Source: Lachnospiraceae bacterium
GTDB taxonomy: Bacteria; Bacillota; Clostridia; Lachnospirales; Lachnospiraceae
DNA: 58,811 nucleotides
Reading direction: 5' to 3'
NCBI GenBank assembly: GCA_029068555.1
Contig: JAIECJ010000126.1
Location: forward strand, 1 to 58,811
Each line of letters starts with the position of its first letter. Within the stretch, counting starts at the first letter, position 1. Shown here one piece after another: positions 53,816-58,811 of the stretch. The position numbers and the translations under genes are program-made. Under the pieces are notes generated by a model. That model worked only from the letters and a program-made list of their open reading frames with translations, searched no databases and was not told the origin of the DNA.

Positions 53816-54230
53816 GCTGATAAAGCCGTCAGTTTTGTTTGCGATTGGCGGTTTGCTATACATATTAATAGAACTGCTATGGCGCGGCAGGACACATTGG
53901 ACAATGTTTTTTGTTGGAGGATTTTGTTTTTTGACAATTGGTCTCGTTAACGAGATATTTACATGGGATATGCCGTTAATTCAACAGCAAGCCATCAGCG
54001 CGGTGATGATAACTATTGTAGAGCTGTTGGCAGGGCTATTGATTAATTGCAATTATGCAATATGGGACTATCGCAGTATGCCTTTAAATATCATGGGACA
54101 GATATGTTTGCCATATACAATCTTGTGGTTTATCCTGTCGCTTCCGGCGATTATACTGGACGATTATCTACGGTACTGGATTTTCGGGGAGGACAAGCCA
54201 CATTACACATTTTTTAAATCGAGGAGGTAA
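53808..54230 (+). CDS. Multi-pass membrane protein (CmpB-like permease family)
   Basis: A 140-residue protein with four membrane segments, of the family often labelled putative ABC-transporter type IV permease. Phage copies lie just before endolysins, so a role in lysis or envelope change is plausible. ATG 53808 overlaps the previous gene by eight bases. Confidence 0.65.
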   Translation: MRRLIKPSVLFAIGGLLYILIELLWRGRTHWTMFFVGGFCFLTIGLVNEIFTWDMPLIQQQAISAVMITIVELLAGLLINCNYAIWDYRSMPLNIMGQICLPYTILWFILSLPAIILDDYLRYWIFGEDKPHYTFFKSRR

Positions 54231-54233
54231 TTT

Positions 54234-55124
54234 ATGTCAAACAAAAAAGGTATCGATATTGCACAGTGGAATGTAATAAACAATTACCAGTCCGTAAAAG
54301 ATGCAGGGGTGGAGTTTGCGATAGTCAAGGTAATCAATGCAAGCAATGTTGCAGATAAGCTTTTTCACACGCACGTCGCAGGATGTAACAGCGCAGGAAT
54401 ACCAATAATCGCAGGATATACATACAGTTATGCAAACACGCAGGAAAAGGCTAAAAAGGCGGCTGATGCGTTTGTGACAGCAGGCGCTCCAAAAGGCATT
54501 GACACCATGGTACTGGATTTAGAGGACAAGTCCATGATGGGGCTAGGGAGTAATATTATACCGATAATCAATATTTATCGTGATACAGCGCGCGCGGCAA
54601 ATATGGACTTTTTGATTTACACGGGTGCGCAGTACTACACGCCATATTTAAAACCTTATGCGCGTGAGATTGCAGGCATACCTATCTGGTGGGCGCGGTA
54701 TCCGTTTGTAAAAGACTATACGCCTACAACAGAGGTTCCCGATATCAAATATCTGCCAACAGGTATAGAGCTTGCAGGATGGCAGTACACAAGCCAGGGC
54801 ATTATTTCGGGCGTATCTGGATACGTCGACCTCAATGTCTGGTATCGCGACGAGTCAGCGGTAAATACTGATTATGAGATTATAGTTGAGTACAATCCGT
54901 TTATCGAGCCAGCATCCAATGTCAAAATTGGCAAGACAGGCAACGACGCTATGTGGGTGCAGTGGTACTTGTGGCGGTTTGGATTGCTACAAAAAGACGA
55001 GATTGACGGAATCATCGGTGTAAAATCTGATGGGGCAATCAGGGAGGCACAGCGCAGGTTGGGACTTGCAGAAGATGGCATTGTAGGGATAATCACGCGT
55101 GCAACGTGGAAAAAGTTATGCTAA
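54234..55124 (+). CDS. Endolysin: GH25 muramidase with peptidoglycan-binding domain
   Basis: A 296-residue protein. Residues 1-200 are a GH25 lysozyme (KGIDIAQWNVINNYQ at the start, catalytic acidic pair in MVLDLED); residues 225-295 are a PG_binding_1 domain (DAMWVQWYLWRFGLLQ; DGIIGVKSDGAIREAQRRLG). It cleaves the glycan backbone at lysis. RBS GGAGG. Confidence 0.9.
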   Translation: MSNKKGIDIAQWNVINNYQSVKDAGVEFAIVKVINASNVADKLFHTHVAGCNSAGIPIIAGYTYSYANTQEKAKKAADAFVTAGAPKGIDTMVLDLEDKSMMGLGSNIIPIINIYRDTARAANMDFLIYTGAQYYTPYLKPYAREIAGIPIWWARYPFVKDYTPTTEVPDIKYLPTGIELAGWQYTSQGIISGVSGYVDLNVWYRDESAVNTDYEIIVEYNPFIEPASNVKIGKTGNDAMWVQWYLWRFGLLQKDEIDGIIGVKSDGAIREAQRRLGLAEDGIVGIITRATWKKLC

Positions 55125-55138
55125 GGAGGATAAAAAGT

Positions 55139-55627
55139 ATGATGAGAATAAGAAATGTGGATAAAACAAAGGGATTTTTGACAATCGTATTATCCGCTAT
55201 CATGGACTTTTTGGGGATTCTTGCAATCCCCGTGTTTCTCATGGTAGCGTGTAACATTATTGATTACATAACAGGGTTGGCAGCGTCCAAATACAGGCAG
55301 GAGCAGATTAACAGCTATAAGGGTATGCGTGGCATCGTCAAAAAGGTGTGTATGTGGTTGCTAGTTGTTGTAGGCGCTATGGTGGACGTGCTTATTCGAT
55401 ATGCGGCTGAAACAATGGGGTTGGCTGTTCAGATACCATTTATAGTAGCAACACTGGTTGCGGTGTGGATAGTGGTTAATGAGATTATCAGCATTTTGGA
55501 AAACATGATTGACATCGGTGTTGAATTGCCGCCGTTTCTTATGCCAATTGTAAAGCGGATTAAAAAGGAAGTGGAAGAAGTCGGGGAGAGTGAAGCTGGT
55601 AATGTACAGACAAACCAAAAACTATGA
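55139..55627 (+). CDS. Holin (phage holin family 4 type)
   Basis: A 162-residue protein with three hydrophobic segments and the family pattern ACNIIDYITGLAASKYRQEQ, NSYKGMRGIVKKV. It should form the membrane lesion that lets the endolysin out. ATG 55139, ten bases after AAGGAGG, is preferred to an upstream start inside the endolysin gene. Confidence 0.88.
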   Translation: MMRIRNVDKTKGFLTIVLSAIMDFLGILAIPVFLMVACNIIDYITGLAASKYRQEQINSYKGMRGIVKKVCMWLLVVVGAMVDVLIRYAAETMGLAVQIPFIVATLVAVWIVVNEIISILENMIDIGVELPPFLMPIVKRIKKEVEEVGESEAGNVQTNQKL

Positions 55628-56216
55628 AAACCTCCAAAAGCGCATATTTGGCGGCGTGGGAGAATATGGCATACCGCAGATACAGCCAACAACATATAAA
55701 AGTTGTGACTGGATAGGCTTCAACTATGCCAGAAGCGAGAAGAACAGAGCTGGTAAGGGTGTGCATTTTTTTCTTGATGATTACCAGTTTAATTCCGTTT
55801 GGCAGACGCCAGACAAATATCTTGATATGTTCCGGCAGTTCACACATGTTATGTCTCCGGACTTTTCTACATACACTGACTTTCCGAAAGCGATTCAGAT
55901 TTACAACCACTATCGCAAGCATTGGTTAGGTGCATATCTGCAAGAAAACGGCGTGAATGTGATTCCAACAATCTCATGGAGTACGCAAGATTCTTTTGAA
56001 TGGTGCTTTGATGGGGAGCCTGTGGGCGGCGTGGTTGCAGTATCTAGTGTAAGTGCGGCAAATAGCAAGACAAAGAAAGAATTGTTTTTGGCAGGATACA
56101 ATGAAATGATGGACAGATTGCGGCCAGAAGTGGTATTATTTATGGGTAAGGTGCCGGAGGAATGCAAGGGAAACATTGTGCAGATTAAGGCATTTCAAGA
56201 AAGGTTTAAAAGGTGA
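55602..56216 (+). CDS. DUF4417 protein
   Basis: A 204-residue protein with the DUF4417 signature (GVGEYGIPQIQPTTY; HFFLDDYQFNSVWQTPDKYL; SFEWCFDGEP). Widespread in Clostridia phages and plasmids with unknown function. The GTG at 55590 in the same frame is an alternative start; both lie inside the holin gene. Confidence 0.78.
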   Translation: MYRQTKNYENLQKRIFGGVGEYGIPQIQPTTYKSCDWIGFNYARSEKNRAGKGVHFFLDDYQFNSVWQTPDKYLDMFRQFTHVMSPDFSTYTDFPKAIQIYNHYRKHWLGAYLQENGVNVIPTISWSTQDSFEWCFDGEPVGGVVAVSSVSAANSKTKKELFLAGYNEMMDRLRPEVVLFMGKVPEECKGNIVQIKAFQERFKR

Positions 56217-56220
56217 TGTG

Positions 56221-56478
56221 ATGGGTGGGCGTGGTTCTTCAAGCGGATTAATCGGTGGGAGTGGCGTTCCTAAAATGCCACAATTGCAAGGAACTGAAAA
56301 ACAAATTAAATGGGCGGAGGATATACGTTCTAAGAAAATATACGGACTGTCAGAAATAAATCCTGATTCTGAAAATTTTAAACAAAATTTAGCAGTAAGA
56401 GTAAGAAATTCATTAAGCAAATTTGGCTATGATGAGTATATGCCCGATATGCAAAAAAAGACAAGAAAGAAGCTATGA
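56221..56478 (+). CDS. Small MGGRG-type protein
   Basis: An 85-residue protein beginning MGGRGSSSGLIGGSGVPKMP, then a helical domain (EKQIKWAEDIRSKKIYG). The MGGRG start is shared with the JAMM-like protein at 41584. Begins five bases after the previous stop. Confidence 0.55.
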   Translation: MGGRGSSSGLIGGSGVPKMPQLQGTEKQIKWAEDIRSKKIYGLSEINPDSENFKQNLAVRVRNSLSKFGYDEYMPDMQKKTRKKL

Positions 56479-56636
56479 ACAAATTAAAGAAAATGTATGT
56501 AGATGCAATGAAAAAAATGTCTAAAATTGACAGTGCGAAATGGTTTATAGACAAAAGATATGGAAGTGACGCAATGTCTGTTTTCCCTGATTTATTTCCT
56601 GATAAGAAAAAGACAGGGAAAGGGTTTGGATGGTAA
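56475..56636 (+). CDS. Small basic protein
   Basis: A 53-residue protein (MNKLKKMYVDAMKKMSKIDS start) with a C-terminal FPDKKKTGKGFGW. Overlaps the previous gene by four bases; last gene of the prophage. Confidence 0.5.
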   Translation: MNKLKKMYVDAMKKMSKIDSAKWFIDKRYGSDAMSVFPDLFPDKKKTGKGFGW

Positions 56637-56644
56637 ATATACAA

Positions 56645-56672
56645 AAAGGGCTGTGATTAGCAGTCCTTTTAT
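56645..56672 (+). terminator. Intrinsic terminator at the right prophage end
   Basis: AAAGGGCTG (56645-56653) pairs with CAGTCCTTT (56661-56669), followed by TATC. Ends the late transcript. The next 75 bp up to the att site are AT-rich without a gene. Confidence 0.65.
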
Positions 56673-56746
56673 CATTGGCACTATAGCAAAATTATAGCAA
56701 ACATTCCCAAAAACCTTGTAAAATAAAGCTTTTTAATCAATTAACT

Positions 56747-56794
56747 ATCTGACTTTTAATCAAGTTGTCCGGGGTTCGAGTCCCCGATGTCTCA
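56747..56794 (+). other. Attachment site: 3' part of tRNA-Lys(UUU)
   Basis: The sequence from the anticodon arm (CTGACTTTTAATCAAG) through the T-arm (CCGGGG-TTCGAGT-CCCCG) to the acceptor end GATGTCTCA is the 3' two thirds of a tRNA-Lys; no 5' part precedes it. This is the usual partial copy at one prophage junction; the intact tRNA should lie left of the window. Confidence 0.75.
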
Positions 56795-57104
56795 TGAATA
56801 CAAGGAAGATAGGGCAGTGCGCCTTATCTTTTTTGCTTTCACCGCCATCCAGACCACTTGATACGAAATAAAACCGTCCGGTTTCGGTGCAAAATAAAGA
56901 TGCAGTAAGCTGGCTATATCCCCTTGTCACATTGTAATCCGAATGACCAAGAAATACACGTAAAAATTCCAGGTTGCCGCCGCCGACAAGGTAAGAGGTT
57001 GCAAATGTGTGCCTGAGCAGATGCGCATGAAGGCGGCTGATTCCAGAATCTTTCTTCAGGCGGGCAAACAGGTCGGTAATGCAGTCAGCACTTAGTTTCG
57101 CCAA
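56760..57104 (-). pseudogene. C-terminal remnant of a tyrosine integrase
   Basis: Leftward frame with LHAHLLRHTFATSYLVGGGN (catalytic HxxR) and FLGHSDYNVTRGYSQL (His and the nucleophile Tyr). The N-terminal two thirds, including the first catalytic Arg, are missing; the frame stays open some 70 bp upstream without a start. It runs into the tRNA on the opposite strand. It is outside the prophage att site, so it is left from another element at the same locus. Confidence 0.75.
56806..56834. terminator. Terminator behind the tRNA end
   Basis: AAGATAGGGC (56806-56815) pairs with GCCTTATCTT (56821-56830), then TTTT. It would end a rightward transcript from a tRNA at this locus. Confidence 0.7.
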
Positions 57105-57222
57105 ATAGTGTATGGGAAAATTGATAAAAAGATAATGAGAAGGAGCTGTGAAAGCTCTTTTATTTTGAAAGTATGTATGCTATAATATATTTTATATGCT
57201 AAAACAAATACAAGGAGGAATC

Positions 57223-57780
57223 ATGGAGCAGGTTTCATTGAAGATAGGAGAGCGGTTGAAAGAAATCCGAAATACAAGGCATCTTACGCTTGATGACGTT
57301 GCAGAGCTGACAGGTGTCAGCAAGCCCATGTTAGGGCAGATCGAGCGTGGGCAGTCCTCACCCACCATCAACATATTATGGAAGATTTCAACAGGGCTGA
57401 AAATTCCGTTGTCGTTTTTCTGTAAACAGGAGCAAGCGGAATATGCGGTTGCTGGGCTTGATGAAAAGGATATGATCATGGAAGAAAACGGGAGAATGAG
57501 GGCATACCCGTTGTTTCCCTTTGACCCGGTAAGGAATGTGGAAGCCTTTTATATTGAGCTGGATGCAGGGGTATGCCATGAATCACTTCCCCATGTGGCA
57601 GGCGTGGAGGAATATGTCTTTCTGGTGCAGGGGACGCTGAAAATGGTAATAGGCGGGAAGGAAGTGCTATTGCAGGAAAAGCAGTCCATACGGTTTGGAG
57701 CAGATATTTCCCATGCATACCACAATATTTCAGATAAAGCCTGCGCCGCTTATAATGTGATATTTTATCCGAACAGTTAA
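57223..57780 (+). CDS. Host XRE-cupin transcriptional regulator
   Basis: A 185-residue protein: XRE helix-turn-helix (LTLDDVAELTGVSKPMLGQI, about residues 5-60) and a C-terminal cupin (HVAGVEEYVFLVQGTLKMVI). This pair senses small ligands in metabolic control. ATG 57223 after AAGGAGG; a TATAAT lies at 57181-57186. First intact chromosomal gene, forming a pair with the next one. Confidence 0.85.
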   Translation: MEQVSLKIGERLKEIRNTRHLTLDDVAELTGVSKPMLGQIERGQSSPTINILWKISTGLKIPLSFFCKQEQAEYAVAGLDEKDMIMEENGRMRAYPLFPFDPVRNVEAFYIELDAGVCHESLPHVAGVEEYVFLVQGTLKMVIGGKEVLLQEKQSIRFGADISHAYHNISDKACAAYNVIFYPNS

Positions 57781-57795
57781 AGGAGGAAACGAAAA

Positions 57796-58674
57796 ATGTA
57801 TGAATTGGTACAAGTCAGTGAGAAATGCTATTACATAAACTGCCCGGCAAAGATAGGTGTCTATGTTGCGGACAAGGATAATGTATATCTGGTTGACAGT
57901 GGGAATGACAAGGATGCAGGGAGAAAGGTCAGACAGATACTGGATAAGAACGGCTGGCACTTAACAGCCATACTTAACACCCATTCCAACGCAGACCATA
58001 TCGGTGGGAACTGTTACCTGCAGGGGCAGACAGGATGTAAGGTCTATTCCGGCGGAATAGAGGCGGCTTTTACAAAATACCCGGTCTTGGAGCCGTCCTT
58101 TCTTTATGGTGGTTATCCGTGTAAGGATTTACGGCATAAGTTCCTGATGGCGCAGGACAGCAATGTGACAGATTTTTCAGATGAGGGGTTTCCAAAGGAG
58201 ATAGAGACTATACCTTTGCCGGGACATTTCTTTGATATGGTTGGGTTCCGTATGCCGGATGGGGTGGTATTCCTTGCGGATTGTATCAGCAGCCGGAAAA
58301 CGCTGGAGAAGTATGCAGTATCTTTCATTTATGATGTGAGAGCCTATCTGGAAACGTTAGATATGGTGGAGAAAATGGAAGCCGCCATGTTTGTTCCGGC
58401 TCATGCGGAAGTGTCTGCTGATATAAAGGAGCTTGTATGCTTCAACAGGGATAAGGTACATGAGGTGGCGGATAGAATTTTATCCATCTGCATGGAGCCG
58501 ATGTGCTTTGAGAGAATTTTGCAAGAAGTGTTCAAAGGTTACAGGCTTTCCATAAATTTTGAACAGTATGTGTTGGTAGGCAGTACGGTGCGCTCATATC
58601 TCTCATGGCTGAAAGACAATGGAAAACTTGCAGCTACGTTTCAGGACAGTATGCTGTTTTGGCAAAGGTTGTAG
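57796..58674 (+). CDS. Host metallo-beta-lactamase-fold hydrolase
   Basis: A 292-residue protein with the zinc motif NTHSNADHIGGN, in which Ser replaces the first His of the usual HxHxDH, then PLPGHFFDMVGF and FLADCIS. Glyoxalase II-like overall; the missing first His may alter metal binding. Fifteen bases after the regulator, so probably co-transcribed. Confidence 0.82.
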   Translation: MYELVQVSEKCYYINCPAKIGVYVADKDNVYLVDSGNDKDAGRKVRQILDKNGWHLTAILNTHSNADHIGGNCYLQGQTGCKVYSGGIEAAFTKYPVLEPSFLYGGYPCKDLRHKFLMAQDSNVTDFSDEGFPKEIETIPLPGHFFDMVGFRMPDGVVFLADCISSRKTLEKYAVSFIYDVRAYLETLDMVEKMEAAMFVPAHAEVSADIKELVCFNRDKVHEVADRILSICMEPMCFERILQEVFKGYRLSINFEQYVLVGSTVRSYLSWLKDNGKLAATFQDSMLFWQRL

Positions 58675-58678
58675 TTTT

Positions 58679-58793
58679 GATGATCCGCAGGTGGCTTGTG
58701 AGGCTTATCAGCAAAGCACGGAAAACCTCAAGTCCTATATGCAGCGCCAGTGGAGCCTTGTGGGAGGAATGGCTGGCACGTTCAGGGAGATGG
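58679..58793 (+). pseudogene. Unidentified 3' gene fragment
   Basis: An open stretch with no start codon encodes DDPQVACEAYQQSTENLKSY and ends TFREME before a stop. The composition looks coding, but the family is unknown. Possibly the end of a deleted gene. Confidence 0.3.
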
Positions 58794-58811
58794 AGTGATG
58801 TGTGGAAAGAA

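Overview
The window is almost entirely a temperate siphovirus prophage in a Gram-positive, low-GC Firmicute. The strong AGGAGG-type ribosome sites, the AT-rich codon use, the phage families (Gp157, DUF669, VapE, SPP1-like portal, GP20 scaffold, Gp15 chaperone, GH25 endolysin) and the flanking XRE-cupin and metallo-beta-lactamase-fold genes suggest a gut Clostridia host, probably Lachnospiraceae (inference). The right prophage end is about 56747-56794, a copy of the 3' part of a tRNA-Lys(UUU)-like gene. The left end and the phage integrase lie outside the window.

Layout. 0.1-2 kb: lysogeny control (zinc-ribbon membrane protein, ImmA/IrrE peptidase, XRE repressor, three CTTC-N5-GAAG operators, divergent Cro-like gene), then a small element with long inverted repeats. 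2.4-4.4 kb: small early genes. 4.4-10.6 kb: recombination and replication (Gp157, GHKL ATPase, RecA-like P-loop ATPase, DUF669 ssDNA-binding protein, ERCC4 nuclease, CHC2 zinc-finger protein, VapE helicase), ending in a GGTAGC/GCTACC iteron cluster that looks like an origin. 10.8-14.5 kb: small Cys-rich proteins and a PAPS-reductase-like protein. 14.5-23.8 kb: packaging and head genes (TerS, TerL, portal, minor capsid). 23.8-35.1 kb: a large accessory region with a glycine-rich/TNF-like cassette, an adenine methyltransferase, a minus-strand operon under a ribbon-helix-helix (RHH) regulator, a second iteron cluster, tRNA-like RNAs, a radical SAM gene with a 30-residue peptide gene, and two tRNAs. 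35.1-41.4 kb: scaffold, major capsid, connector, tail tube, tail chaperones. 41.4-46.1 kb: second accessory block (JAMM-like protein, Mrr nuclease, RHH regulator, antirepressor). 46.1-53.8 kb: tape measure, tail tip, BspA-like LRR protein, fibre. 53.8-56.6 kb: lysis. After the att site come an integrase remnant and host genes.

The most interesting features are: (1) a structured-RNA / tRNA-like / radical SAM / Cys-His-Gly peptide locus at 31.8-33.7 kb; (2) a minor capsid gene split in two by a 1.5-kb HNH-endonuclease cassette; (3) a repeated promoter design, TGGTACAA-N19-TAnnAT, in front of many accessory genes, which suggests a moron regulon; (4) two related origin-like iteron clusters 21 kb apart; (5) two distant copies of a membrane protein identical in all 68 residues despite 16 synonymous codon differences; (6) RHH regulators sitting next to matching palindromic or direct-repeat operators.
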